Below, in pieces: positions 34,793 through 50,040 of a DNA stretch of 64,000 nt. A model generated the notes under the pieces. The model was given only the letters and a program-made list of their open reading frames with translations. It did not search any database and had not been told where the DNA came from. The DNA is taken from NCBI RefSeq assembly GCF_004758605.1, contig NZ_CP038512.1, positions 1,776,001 through 1,840,000 of the forward strand, written 5' to 3'. Source of the DNA: Deinococcus metallilatus (GTDB lineage: Bacteria; Deinococcota; Deinococci; Deinococcales; Deinococcaceae). Position 1 is the stretch's first letter, and every line of letters begins with the position of its first letter. The translations under genes were made by a program, and so were the position numbers.

Positions 34793-35299
34793 TCAGAAGC
34801 GGATGGTGGCGAGCACCTTGCTGAACAGGGCGCTGCTGGCCGGGTAACGCTCGGGGGTGTCGGTCACCTGGAAGGAGTAGAGGTTCTTGGCCCCGTTGCC
34901 GAACCAGATTCGCAGGCGCAGCTTGCCCTTGGGGTGGGTCAGGGCATACTCGCGCTCGATGCCGCCCACGCCGCCGTAACGGGCAGGCTTGCTGCTGAGC
35001 TGCTTGAGGGTGCCGCCCGTCTGCTTCACGCCCGCCTCGAAGCCCGCGAACTCCTGGTTCACGTCGCCGGGCCTGCCGTTCTTGGGCATGAACAGCAGGC
35101 GGATCAGGGTGGCGGGCGGCTGCTTGGCGGACACCACGCTCACGCCGCTGGTCTTGTCCTCGAAGTTCACGCCCAGCCAGCCCCGGGGCAGGCTGACCGT
35201 GAAGGGCAGCTTGGGGTCCTTGAACGGCACCAGCGTCTGGGCACCCGCCCCTCCCAGGAGCAGGGCGGCGGCGAGCGCGGCAGGCAGGGAGAGCTTCAT
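34793..35299 (-). CDS. secreted protein, PsbP/DUF1795-like
   Basis: The product has 168 residues from MKLSLPAALAAALLLGGAGAQ (signal peptide). The mature part, LVPFKDPKLPFTVSLPRGWLGVNFEDKTSGVSVVSAKQPPATLIRLLFMP...YALTHPKGKLRLRIWFGNGAKNLYSFQVTDTPERYPASSALFSKVLATIRF, is an alpha-beta sandwich of the PsbP/Mog1 style that binds no known ligand. The in-frame ATG at 35383 would add 28 polar residues before the signal peptide, so 35299 is preferred. A perfect palindrome sits 51 bp upstream. Confidence 0.75.
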   Translation of the reverse strand: MKLSLPAALAAALLLGGAGAQTLVPFKDPKLPFTVSLPRGWLGVNFEDKTSGVSVVSAKQPPATLIRLLFMPKNGRPGDVNQEFAGFEAGVKQTGGTLKQLSSKPARYGGVGGIEREYALTHPKGKLRLRIWFGNGAKNLYSFQVTDTPERYPASSALFSKVLATIRF

Positions 35300-35349
35300 A
35301 CCGGGCACCGTACCGCGCGCGGATGAGTTGTACCAAATTGCGTTGTGCG

Positions 35350-35367
35350 TTGATTCGCAAGAATCAA
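35350..35367. promoter_or_regulatory. perfect inverted repeat TTGATTC-GCAA-GAATCAA
   Basis: A perfect 7-4-7 inverted repeat lies about 50 bp upstream of the secreted-protein start at 35299, in an AT-rich patch (35331-35369). It could be an operator or a small hairpin. No regulator is adjacent. Confidence 0.5.
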
Positions 35368-35617
35368 CCGAGCGGACTTGCAAAGCTGCGAAGCAGAGCG
35401 AGGAGCAAAAAGTACCGGCTGGCGGCGATGGACCATGAGCGGGTCAGCCTAGGGCGCTTCCGGCAAGACAGGCGAGGGGCCGCCCCTGAGCCTCCGGCCA
35501 CTGGAGAACATCCGGCGCTTTCCCGCATGTGCTGGAATCAGAGCCAGTCGGTACTGCCCCTGCACCGGACGTGAACGGGCGGGCGCGGAAGGTCAGGCCC
35601 GCGTCAGGGCGGGGCCA
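35368..35617. repeat. spacer with R4 and R5 dispersed repeats
   Basis: No gene is seen. The R4 motif (GACTTGCAAAGCTGCGAAGC core) is at 35374-35398, also found at 22501 and 58969. A 38-bp motif R5 (GCAAGA-AGGCGA-GGGCCGCCCCTGAGCCT) at 35463-35500 recurs at 39814-39851 upstream of gatC's stop. The remainder has no recognisable structure. Confidence 0.6.
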
Positions 35618-36250
35618 TCAGTGCGCGACGACCGCGAAGTACACCGGCCTCACGCCCGCCGCGTGCAGCGCATCCCGGCAGGCGACCAGAGTGCTGCCGG
35701 TGGTCATCACGTCGTCGAGCAACAGGACCGGACCGGGCGGGAGGAGCCGGGCATCGGCCTGGAAGGCCCCGGCGAGGTTCGTCACCCGCTCGGCCGCGTG
35801 CAGGCGGGCCTGCTGGGCAGTGGCGCGCGTTCGGCGCAGGGCGGGGACACACGGCACACCCAGCGAGGCCGCGACCGACCGGGCGAGCAGCCCCGACTGG
35901 TTGAACCCCCGCTCCCGCTCGCGACTGGCATGCAGCGGCACCGGGACGACCGCGCCGACATTCCACCCGGCCGGGACCCCCGCCGCCAGCGCCCCGCCCA
36001 GCGTGCCCGCCAGGTCCCGCGCCCCGCCGAACTTCAGCGCGCGCACGGCCCGGCGGGTCACGCCCCGGTACGGCCCCAACGTGACGAGGTGTTCCTGCGG
36101 GCGGGGCGACAGGGGCGAATGGACCTCCACCCGGGGCCGGAGAGCCGCGCGGCAGCGGGCGCACAGACCCGCCTCCTGCCCGAGCTGCGCGTCACAGCCG
36201 GGACAGCGGCGCGGCAGGAGTGCGCACAGGAAGGCCTGAAGGGCCGCCAT
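35618..36250 (-). CDS. ComF family phosphoribosyltransferase-like protein
   Basis: About 210 residues from MAALQAFLCALLPRRCPGCDAQLGQEAGLCARCRAAL, with two CxxC knuckles for zinc. A phosphoribosyltransferase fold follows, with PVPLHASRERERGFNQSGLLAR and the PRPP loop LLLDDVMTTGSTL. ComF proteins take part in DNA uptake during natural transformation, probably through single-strand DNA handling. It begins one base after the stop of the upstream unknown gene, so they form an operon. An in-frame ATG at 36280 overlaps that gene and is less likely. Confidence 0.9.
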   Translation of the reverse strand: MAALQAFLCALLPRRCPGCDAQLGQEAGLCARCRAALRPRVEVHSPLSPRPQEHLVTLGPYRGVTRRAVRALKFGGARDLAGTLGGALAAGVPAGWNVGAVVPVPLHASRERERGFNQSGLLARSVAASLGVPCVPALRRTRATAQQARLHAAERVTNLAGAFQADARLLPPGPVLLLDDVMTTGSTLVACRDALHAAGVRPVYFAVVAH

Positions 36251-36251
36251 C

Positions 36252-36776
36252 TCAGACCTGCCCGGCCAGCGCGAGTTCATCCACGAACAGGGGCGGCGTG
36301 GTGGCCTCGACGCGCTGCCAGACGCCCGCCAGCGCGTCGGGGTCGAGCAGGGGGGCCGCCAGCGACAGGCAGGTCAGGTGGTGCGCGCACACCAGGCGCA
36401 CCCCCAGCTCGCCCAGCCGCGCGCGCTCGCTGTCGCTCAGCAGGGCCGCGAAGGCGTCGGGGTCGCCCAGGGCCGCGTGCCCGCCCTGCCGGAGAGCGGC
36501 GCGCAGAAAGGCCGCCACCTCGGCCGGGTTCAGCCAGAAGCCGAACATCAGTTCGCTGCTCAGCGCGTCGAGCCGCTGCACCTGCTGCGCGTCCAGCCCC
36601 CCCCGCACCAGGCTGCGGGCGAGGGCCTGACGTTCCAGCCGCCGCGCCGCGTAGCACGCCAGGCTGAGCGGCTCGCCGGGTGGCCGCACCCGGCCTCCCA
36701 CCGCCGCGCGCAGCCGGTAGGCCAGGACATACCCCTGAAACTCCAGCAGCATCTCCCTGAGCCCGCCCCCCGTCAC
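36252..36776 (-). CDS. hypothetical protein upstream of comF
   Basis: A 174-residue, mostly helical, soluble protein with no motif I recognise: MLLEFQGYVLAYRLRAAVGGRVRPPGEPLSLACYAARRLERQALARSLV...LMFGFWLNPAEVAAFLRAALRQGG. The start may be ATG 36776 or MLLEFQ at 36752. It directly precedes comF with one base between them, so it is probably cotranscribed with a competence gene. Confidence 0.75.
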   Translation of the reverse strand: MTGGGLREMLLEFQGYVLAYRLRAAVGGRVRPPGEPLSLACYAARRLERQALARSLVRGGLDAQQVQRLDALSSELMFGFWLNPAEVAAFLRAALRQGGHAALGDPDAFAALLSDSERARLGELGVRLVCAHHLTCLSLAAPLLDPDALAGVWQRVEATTPPLFVDELALAGQV

Positions 36777-36828
36777 CCCGCCATTCTACGGGCCTGCTTG
36801 AAAAGGGGAACGTCAGATGCCCAACGCT

Positions 36829-37036
36829 GAAGCTCCTCTATCTTTTGTCTTAGGACTTCCGCGAACCTCTAGTTTGGAATATCGAGGGCGTTGAGAAAAC
36901 GTGGGGCTGGGACGCTCTGCCTGTTCACCCCCACCCAGCCTCCCCCTCAAGGGGGAGGGGCAAAAACAGCGTCCTACACGCTTTCTTCTTCCCAATCGCG
37001 TCAGTCCTAAGCGGAAGCGCCCCTATCTTTTGTCTT
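36829..37036. mobile_element. MITE-like element R1, copy B, with flanking direct repeats
   Basis: The element (36849-37011, 163 bp) has ends CTTAGGACTTCCGCG and CGCGTCAGTCCTAAG, inverted at 13 of 15 positions. Imperfect 23-bp direct repeats (21 of 23 identical, sharing CTATCTTTTGTCTT) lie at 36829-36851 and 37014-37036, as if the target was duplicated or the element inserted into a second repeat. The interior matches copy A at 20376. No coding capacity. Confidence 0.72.
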
Positions 37037-37252
37037 TTCAAAACTCTGGAGGCGACAGTCACGTTCCACCTTGCAAGTGTGCAGGCAGAGCAAAGGAGCT
37101 TTCGGGCCGCAGGCCCGCAGCCGCCCGGTGGAACGCAACACGTTCCAGGCAGGAACCGCCACCGCCCCAAGCCCCTCCGCCGCTCAACGAGTCTCCCTTT
37201 GCCGAGCGCAGCGGAAAGCTCCCCCTGCCCCCCGGTGGGGGAAACACCTTCC
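37033..37252. repeat. dispersed repeat R2, copy B
   Basis: This spacer DNA resembles 17691-17900: CTTTTCAAAACTCTGGAG, a CAGGCAG patch, the TTTCGGGCCGCAGGCCCG hairpin and GCCGAGCGCAGCGGAAAGCTCCCCCTGCCC. It follows R1 copy B directly, so 36777-37301 is entirely repeat-derived spacer. Confidence 0.5.
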
Positions 37253-37301
37253 AGACTCAACCGCCCTATTAGGGCAGCACCCCAGCCAGCCGCGCTCAGG
37301 A

Positions 37302-37502
37302 TCAGTCGAGTTCGGTCGAGAACGACCGGATCAGTGTTTTGGGAATGCGGGCCTCACGCTGCTGGCCCCCGTCACGGTAGGCGACCGCCAGCGTGTTGCC
37401 CGGCCCCTCGTAGGCCGCGCGCGAAGCGGCCGCGTCGGCGTTCGTGACGCCCTCCAGGCGAAAGGTCCTGCCGTCGGTGTAGGTAATGACGATGGTGGCC
37501 AC
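37302..37502 (-). CDS. small hypothetical protein (66 aa)
   Basis: From GTG 37502 the product is VATIVITYTDGRTFRLEGVTNADAAASRAAYEGPGNTLAVAYRDGGQQREARIPKTLIRSFSTELD. It has the regular codon bias of its neighbours and a compact beta-rich character. The open frame extends to 37628, but the extra residues are Pro/Arg/Cys-rich and look non-coding. No family is recognised. It is divergent from the small gene at 37682. Confidence 0.5.
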   Translation of the reverse strand: MATIVITYTDGRTFRLEGVTNADAAASRAAYEGPGNTLAVAYRDGGQQREARIPKTLIRSFSTELD

Positions 37503-37681
37503 ACCCCAGGGTAACGGCTGCGCGGGCGCCCGAATCCGAGAGGCAGGGCAGACCTGTCCAGACTCCGGCGGGACAAAGGCCTCGGGCCGCACCCGTACCC
37601 TGGGGACGTAACAACAACTCAGCCGCACCGGGGGCCAGCGGGCCTGATCCGGCAGGCTTCAGATCGGGAGAGTGACCAGGA

Positions 37682-37975
37682 ATGCAGCTCCTCAGGCGTG
37701 GGCATCAATTCGAGTACCGGGACCACCAGGGCGTGGATCGACTGGGCATGATGGACGTGTGGACCAGCGGGGGCGGCGCGCGGGCCGTGCTGGTGCTGCG
37801 CGACCTTCCGCACGCGGACACCGAGGCCCAGGCCCGGCGCGCGCTGCTGGCCCTGACCCACACCTGCCTCCCCTACCTGCTGCGCCCCGACGTGCGCCTG
37901 AATGTCCTGGTGCTGCGCCCCCGGCTGGACGAGACGGCCAAGGCGCGGGCCCTGGTGCTGCCACTGAGTGCCTGA
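37682..37975 (+). CDS. small hypothetical protein (97 aa)
   Basis: MQLLRRGHQFEYRDHQGVDRLGMMDVWTSGGGARAVLVLRDLPHADTEAQARRALLALTHTCLPYLLRPDVRLNVLVLRPRLDETAKARALVLPLSA. An AGGA lies right before the ATG. The protein is soluble and alpha-beta in character. I do not recognise a family. It is convergent with the gene at 37991. Confidence 0.6.
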   Translation: MQLLRRGHQFEYRDHQGVDRLGMMDVWTSGGGARAVLVLRDLPHADTEAQARRALLALTHTCLPYLLRPDVRLNVLVLRPRLDETAKARALVLPLSA

Positions 37976-37990
37976 CCGGTCAACCGGGCC

Positions 37991-38395
<405 letters not shown>

Positions 38396-38492
38396 AGGAG
38401 GAGGGTAACGCGCAGGCGGTCCGAACAGGGCGGCGTCACGCGAAACCAGGGGCGGGAAGCTGTCACCCGACCCCTGATTGGCCCTTCACCGT

Positions 38493-39785
<1,293 letters not shown>

Positions 39786-39813
39786 CACAGCCTCCAGAGA
39801 CGGTCAGCCGCCT

Positions 39814-39851
39814 GCAAGAAAGGCGAAGGGCCGCCCCTGAGCCTGAGGCCA
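39814..39851. repeat. dispersed repeat R5, second copy
   Basis: The same 38-bp motif as at 35463-35500 (sharing AGGCGA-GGGCCGCCCCTGAGCCT). It lies between gatC and serS and ends just before the gatC stop codon. Confidence 0.6.
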
Positions 39852-39855
39852 GCCA

Positions 39856-40146
<291 letters not shown>

Positions 40147-40215
40147 AAGCAGGAGTATACGGGCCACCTGAAGGCACACTCATGCAGCGTCAGCGGCGGC
40201 GGGACAGGCTGAAGC

Positions 40216-40803
<588 letters not shown>

Positions 40804-40913
40804 CCCGGGTCGCCTGCGCGCCCTCCTCTGCCTGGCGGTGAGGGGGGCGTTCGCGTGCCCATCCGCCTTTTGCCGGATGCAACCTCTCACCTCGGCGGCG
40901 CGTACTGTGGGGC

Positions 40914-42130
<1,217 letters not shown>

Positions 42131-42134
<4 letters not shown>

Positions 42135-42802
42135 ACCGCCGGGCGGCTCTGCTGCATGCCCTGGCCGGGCGGCTGGACGCCCGGCCTGCCCGACCGGTCC
42201 TGCGCGTGGCGGTGGACGGGGTGGACGGCGCGGGCAAGACGACCTTTGCCGACGAACTCGCGGAGGTGCTGCGGGAACGGGACCGGACCGTCATCCGCGC
42301 CTCGGTGGACGGCTTTCATGCGCCGCGAGCCGTGCGTTACCGGCTGGGCCGCACCTCGCCGGAAGGCTTCTACCGCGATTCCTACGATTATCCCGGCCTG
42401 CGGGCGGCGCTGCTCGATCCCCTCGGGCCGGGCGGCTCGCGGCGGTACCGGACGGCGATCTTTGACCATGCCACCGACGCCCCCGTGGAGACGCCGGAGC
42501 GGGTGGCCGCAGAAGGCAGCATCCTGATCCTCGACGGCCTGTTCCTGCACCGCTCCGAACTGAGGGACGTGTGGGACGACTCGGTATTCCTGCACGTGGC
42601 CTTCGCCGTGTCGGTGCCGCGTGGGGCAGCGCGGGGGCCGGGCTACGGCTCCCCCGACCTCCAGGCCGAATCGAACCGGCGCTACGTGGAGGGCAACCGC
42701 CTGTACTTCCGGGAGGCCCAGCCGCAGCGATACGCGGGCGTGGTGGTGGACAACAACGATCTGGAGGCTCCGTTCATCGTCGAGGGGCCGCTCGCGTCCT
42801 GA
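42131..42802 (+). CDS. uridine kinase-like P-loop kinase
   Basis: The product has 223 residues starting at TTG within the TelA stop (TTGA, 4-bp overlap). It has P-loop VDGVDGAGKTTFADEL (Gly33-Thr37), ASVDGFHAPR and FYRDSYDY for the nucleoside site, and ILILDGLFLH (Walker B-like). This is the bacterial P-loop uridine kinase-like group rather than classical Udk. The coupling to TelA is unusual and suggests a joint function or simply shared expression. Confidence 0.82.
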
Positions 42803-42981
42803 CGGCGGATTCCGCCGGTGCCTTCTCTGGATTCTCTGCGTGTTTCACCGGATTCATGCCCCGGCGGCGGGGTGAAGGGGGAACCTGTGATCCGAGGTGA
42901 CGGTTCTCGGGTGCAGATCGCATTCGCCCGGCCCCGACTGACCTATAACGGCCCCGAGCCACCCCACGCGGAGGTCCCTCT

Positions 42982-44643
42982 ATGTACTGGAAGGAGTATT
43001 GGAAGGAGGCGGTCGCCCTCTGCCTCATCGCCGCTCTGCTCACCGTCGTCATCCTGCTGGTCGGCCAACGGATGTCCTGGTGGGTCATCACACCCGGGGG
43101 CAGCGTGTCCGCTGTCACCCCCCCGGTGCAGAGGCCGGACCAGACGGTACCCGAGGCTCCCCTGAAGGCGGCGACGCCCCCGCCCCGCCCCGCTTCCGCG
43201 CCCGCCGCACCCGCACGGGCACCCGCCACGGCCGCCACGACGCCGCTGACCCCACGCCCTCCCGTGAGCCCCGTGGTCCCCAGCGTGCGCCCGGTCCCCT
43301 CGGCGTCCGTGACACCGCGACATATCGCCGAGCCCGCCTCCCCCGGCGTCGTCATCACCCACAACACGGCGAGGGTTGCCAAAGCGCCCCAGGTGACTTC
43401 CCGGGCACCGACGCGGACCGCCGTCACCAGCGCGCGGTCCACGTCTGCGGAGCGGGCGAATGCCAGTCCTCCCCAGGTGAAGGCGCCCGCCGTCCCCGCC
43501 ACCCCCCGGAAAACTGAGAGCACGGTGACGGGGCTGGCGGCCCGGTCCTCCGCCACAGCTCAGGCACCGGAGGGGCCGAAACCCCTGCCCACCTCGCCCA
43601 CGGCGGCGAACCGGGCCTCCGCCCATCCGTCCAGCGCCGCCCCGACCCACGCGCCGTTGGCGGAACCTGGAGCCGTGCCCGCCCCGGCGTCCCCTCGCGC
43701 GGGCGCGGCGGCCACCCCCAGGATGACTCCCCGGACTTCGGCCGCCCGGACTGCTCCGCAGCCCACCGCGCGTTCAGCGCCGCAAACCCCCGTGAATTCC
43801 CGCAACGCCACGGCGACCACCCCCAGGGTGACTCCCCGGACTTCGGCCACCCGGACCGCTCCGCAGCCCACCGCGCGTTCGGTGCCGCAAGCCTCTGTGA
43901 ATTCCCGCAGCACTACGGCGGCCACTCCCCGGGCGACTCCCCGGACTTCTCCGCAGGCCACCGGACGCCCGGCGCCCACGGCACCGGTGAGCGCCCCGCT
44001 CACACCCCCCCGGTTCCCGCCCACCCAGACTGCCCCACCGGTCGCCGCACAGTCGGCCTCCCCGACAACCGCGACTTCCCCGAGCGCTGCCCCGTCCGGA
44101 ACCACCACAGCCCCGGCCAGGCCGACCACGCTGGCTGCTGCACCTCGCGGCCCCGAGGCGGTCGCGGGGGGTCAGACGCCGGATGCCGCCCCGGTCCCCG
44201 TCCCCCCTGTCTCCGCCGCCCTCAGGGACACGGCCCCCTCCATGCCGTCCGCGCCCCGGGTGCCGTCCCCAGTCGCGTCCTCCGGGGAGGCGACTCCCGC
44301 TCCCTCCGCTGCCCCCCTGGCGAGGGGACGCGAACTGACCGCCCTGCTCTACCAGGACCGGCTCGATCAGCTCTGGGAGGCCTTTCTCCCCTCCGCCCGG
44401 GCGCAGTGGGGTGATCTCTCCGCCTTCAAGGCATACCGGGCCACCGGGCTGGAAACCTACGGGGCGGAGACGAGCGTTCTGAACGAGGCGGTCATCGAGG
44501 ATGGCGACGTCACCTCCTACGCGCGGACCGTGACCTTCGCGGGTGATCCGGGCAATGCGTGGACGCTGAAGTTCAGCCTCGACGACCAGGGAGACGTGTC
44601 CCACTTCGAGATCGTCCCCGCCGACATGCAGGCCCCGCAGTAG
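42982..44643 (+). CDS. membrane-anchored Pro/Ala/Thr-rich repeat protein with C-terminal globular domain
   Basis: A 553-residue protein. One N-terminal membrane helix (ALCLIAALLTVVILLVGQ, about 12-29) is followed by some 410 residues of Pro/Ala/Thr/Ser low-complexity sequence. Within it a unit around (A)TPR-TPRTSA-RTAPQPTARS-PQ--VNSR is repeated about three times (roughly residues 247-325). The last 100 residues (LTALLYQDRLDQLWEAFLPSARAQWGDLSAFKAYRATGLETYGAETSVLNEAVIEDGDVTSYARTVTFAG) form a DUF3887-like alpha-beta domain. The linker could span the cell wall. GGAGG eight bases before ATG supports the start. A terminator follows. Confidence 0.8.
   Translation: MYWKEYWKEAVALCLIAALLTVVILLVGQRMSWWVITPGGSVSAVTPPVQRPDQTVPEAPLKAATPPPRPASAPAAPARAPATAATTPLTPRPPVSPVVPSVRPVPSASVTPRHIAEPASPGVVITHNTARVAKAPQVTSRAPTRTAVTSARSTSAERANASPPQVKAPAVPATPRKTESTVTGLAARSSATAQAPEGPKPLPTSPTAANRASAHPSSAAPTHAPLAEPGAVPAPASPRAGAAATPRMTPRTSAARTAPQPTARSAPQTPVNSRNATATTPRVTPRTSATRTAPQPTARSVPQASVNSRSTTAATPRATPRTSPQATGRPAPTAPVSAPLTPPRFPPTQTAPPVAAQSASPTTATSPSAAPSGTTTAPARPTTLAAAPRGPEAVAGGQTPDAAPVPVPPVSAALRDTAPSMPSAPRVPSPVASSGEATPAPSAAPLARGRELTALLYQDRLDQLWEAFLPSARAQWGDLSAFKAYRATGLETYGAETSVLNEAVIEDGDVTSYARTVTFAGDPGNAWTLKFSLDDQGDVSHFEIVPADMQAPQ
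43690..43960 (+). repeat. in-frame tandem repeats in the Pro/Thr-rich coding region
   Basis: Units of about 108 bp containing CCCCAGG-TGACTCCCCGGACTTCGGCC and CAGCCCACCGCGCGTTC occur about three times. They encode the TPR-TPRTSA-RTAPQPTARS unit. Codon use is nearly identical between the first two copies, which suggests recent duplication. Confidence 0.65.
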
Positions 44644-44676
44644 GCCCGAAGCGCGTCTGCGGCCCCGCACCGCCAG

Positions 44677-44704
44677 AAGGCGTCCTCCGCGAGGGCGCCT
44701 TTTG
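44677..44704 (+). terminator. intrinsic terminator
   Basis: AAGGCGTCCTC and GAGGGCGCCTT form a GC-rich stem around CGC, followed by TTTTGT. It lies 34 bp after the Pro-rich protein stop and fits its orientation. Confidence 0.75.
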
Positions 44705-44840
44705 TATGGAGGGCGGCCCCCCTCCCCGCGCCCGTCCACCGCCTATTTTCCCGGCCATGAGCGCCCCGCCAAAGGGCCATGAAGCGAACGGGGCTGGCAG
44801 CGCGCGGCCGGGACGACGACAATCCGGGATGAGGTTCGAC

Positions 44841-45503
44841 ATGGCTCAGGACCGCTTTCTCGACCGCCGGGACGCGGGACGGCAACTCGCGTCCCGGCTC
44901 CTTTCCCAGCAAGCCTGGCCGGACACCACGGTGTTGGCGCTGCCGCGCGGCGGCGTGCCGGTGGCCTATGAGGTGGCCCAGGCCCTCGGTGCGCCCCTGG
45001 ACGTGTTTCTCGTCCGCAAACTCGGCGTGCCCGGCTATGAGGAAGTGGCGATGGGAGCCATCGCGTCGGGCGGGGTGCGTGTGCTGAACGAAGATGTGGT
45101 GCGCCGCGCGGGCGTCACGCCGCAGGCCATCGCCGCCGTCGAGAAGCGCGAAGAGGCCGAGCTGAACCGCCGCGAACGCGCCTACCGCGAGGGCCGCACC
45201 CCGGCGCCGATCCAGGGCCGGACCGTGCTGCTGATCGACGACGGTATTGCCACCGGAGCCACCCTGCGCGCGGGACTCAAGGCGCTGCGGGCCCTCTCCC
45301 CCGCCCGCGTGGTCGTCGCCGTCCCGGTGGCCCCCCCCGAGGTCTGCCGCGCGCTGCGCTCGGAGGCGGACGAGGTGGTGTGCCTGCTCACCCCGCCGGA
45401 CTTCATGGCGGTCGGCCAGTTCTACCGCGACTTTCACCAGACCACCGACGAGGAGGTGCGCGACCTGCTGGCCCGTGCAGCCTCGCCCCCAGAGAAGGAG
45501 TGA
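44841..45503 (+). CDS. phosphoribosyltransferase family protein
   Basis: The product has 220 residues. The PRPP-binding loop is VLLIDDGIATGATL (129-142), with N-terminal RDAGRQLASRL and VLALPRGGVPVAYEVA as in stand-alone predicted phosphoribosyltransferases. I choose the ATG at 44841 because TGAGG lies six bases ahead; in-frame ATGs at 44829 and 44757 are alternatives. The erythromycin-esterase-type gene begins four bases after its stop. The two are fused in some bacteria, so a joint function is likely. Confidence 0.85.
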   Translation: MAQDRFLDRRDAGRQLASRLLSQQAWPDTTVLALPRGGVPVAYEVAQALGAPLDVFLVRKLGVPGYEEVAMGAIASGGVRVLNEDVVRRAGVTPQAIAAVEKREEAELNRRERAYREGRTPAPIQGRTVLLIDDGIATGATLRAGLKALRALSPARVVVAVPVAPPEVCRALRSEADEVVCLLTPPDFMAVGQFYRDFHQTTDEEVRDLLARAASPPEKE

Positions 45504-45507
45504 AACC

Positions 45508-46854
<1,347 letters not shown>

Positions 46855-46870
46855 GGCAAGGCGTGGAGGA

Positions 46871-47494
46871 CTATTTGTGGCTTCCGGTGTTGCTCGCCGG
46901 GGGCCACGGCTTGCTGACCACAAAACGTCCGCAGTTGTCGGAGCGGATGAACGAAAAGCCCTGGGCAGAGCCGATGAAATTTTCGTCTCGTACTGAGGTT
47001 ACATCGTCCTCTGAAGAGCCGCAGGCGGGCCGAGGTTTAATATCATAGGCATACATTTTCAAGCCCTGCCCACCCTTATTAAAAACACCGATTTCAGGAT
47101 GATAGTCCCACCAGCTTATACTTACATCCGACGGCATCAAGACGATGCGCTGCCCATCCTCATAGAGAAGGCTCATGGCGGTTTCAAACATTTTTTGCCC
47201 ATTCCGTAAGTCAAACAGGTAGGTCATCAAGTAGGTCAGTGCCCCGCTGTTGACCGCATCGAGCAGGAGGTAATGTCCCAGAACTATCTTTGTCTCTGGG
47301 TTTTCCCCCTCATAGGGATGCTGCCAGGTGTGGCCGTTCACGCTGATGGTCAGCACATGCTGATTGCAGTTCACCCGGACGCCCTGCGGTAAGGTAAAGC
47401 CACAGGAGACAAACCCCGGAGAAGCAGCGAATGCCGAAGTTCCCAACAGCCCGCTCCAAAGCGTCAGGAACCTCACCCAAAAGCTGCGGCTCAT
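46871..47494 (-). CDS. secreted hypothetical protein, lower GC
   Basis: The product has 207 residues with a signal peptide (MSRSFWVRFLTLWSGLLGTSAFAA). The mature protein has at least four cysteines (FVSCGF, VNCNQH, PACGSS, DNCGRF), which probably form disulfides. The composition is near 50% GC in lines I counted, with non-host-like codons, so it looks acquired. No family is recognised. It is convergent with the erythromycin-esterase-type gene, 16 bp away. Confidence 0.75.
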   Translation of the reverse strand: MSRSFWVRFLTLWSGLLGTSAFAASPGFVSCGFTLPQGVRVNCNQHVLTISVNGHTWQHPYEGENPETKIVLGHYLLLDAVNSGALTYLMTYLFDLRNGQKMFETAMSLLYEDGQRIVLMPSDVSISWWDYHPEIGVFNKGGQGLKMYAYDIKPRPACGSSEDDVTSVRDENFIGSAQGFSFIRSDNCGRFVVSKPWPPASNTGSHK

Positions 47495-47513
47495 GGAAGG
47501 ATTATAGGGGCCT

Positions 47514-49394
<1,881 letters not shown>

Positions 49395-50040
49395 GCCCCG
49401 CAGTATACGTTTTGGCAGGTTTGGCGTGCCCTCTGCCCGGCACAGGGTCACCAGGGCGACCGCCAAGTCGCGAGGTTGTGCAGCCCCGGTGGAACCCCTC
49501 TGCCGCGCAGCCCTGCGAGTCCGGCCCTGCGGGTCACCTCCCCGCAAGGGGAGGCAACAGATTGAGCGTCCTAGAGGGCAAACGGCGTCCCTGGCTCCCC
49601 TTGAGGGGCTGAGTGATGCAGATAAGTCTCTCATTTAAGAAAAGCACGGTGGACACGAGGTTTTTCCCCCTCTCCCCTTGCGGGAGAGGGCCGGGGAGAG
49701 GGGTGGCAAGCGCAGCTTGCCCTCAACACATCGCAGGAAGCGGTCATCCAGTGGCCTCTCTACGCCCGGCCCGTTCACCCCCTCCCAGCCTCCCCCCTCA
49801 AGGGGGAGGAGCCTTTTTATCGTCCTACACGTTGTTCCTTCTTTACGAGAGACTTACCCGCATCACCCAGCCTTGCGGGGAGCTGTCAGCAAAGCTGACT
49901 GAGGGATTAGCCGGGGCGAGCACTCCCAAAACCGGACGCTGCGATTGCCTTGACAGGGTCATCGACCTGCCCAGGCAGCTTTGGGTTTTCGGTGCTAAAG
50001 TCCTCGGCCCGGTCCCAACTCCTTTCTGTAGACTGGGGCG
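49395..50040. other. 646-bp gene-free spacer
   Basis: No open frame here has coding character. It holds the MITE-like element at 49613-49866 and, in its first 200 bp, C/G-rich runs near CCCCGCAAGGGGAGG that make short hairpins. 49900-50040 should contain the promoter of the FecR gene; I see no convincing -35/-10 pair. Confidence 0.6.
49613..49866. mobile_element. MITE-like element R3 with terminal inverted repeats (254 bp)
   Basis: The left end GTGATGCAGATAAGTCTCTC (49613-49632) and the right end, read on the other strand, GTGATGCGGGTAAGTCTCTC match at 18 of 20 positions; similarity continues into AAGAA. The interior has CTCTCCCCTTGCGGGAGAG and CTCCCCCCTCAAGGGGGAGG hairpins and CGTCCTACACGTTG, which also occurs in R1. 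A diverged end copy lies at 22423. No coding capacity. Confidence 0.68.

Noticed and set aside
43690..43960. Possible CRISPR-like direct repeats
   Set aside because: The repeats are in frame inside a coding gene, lack unique spacers of constant length and are proline/threonine codons.
49395..49634. N-terminal extension of the ABC-F ATPase
   Set aside because: The region is repeat DNA and Arg/Pro-rich in translation; the ABC domain begins right after GTG 49394.
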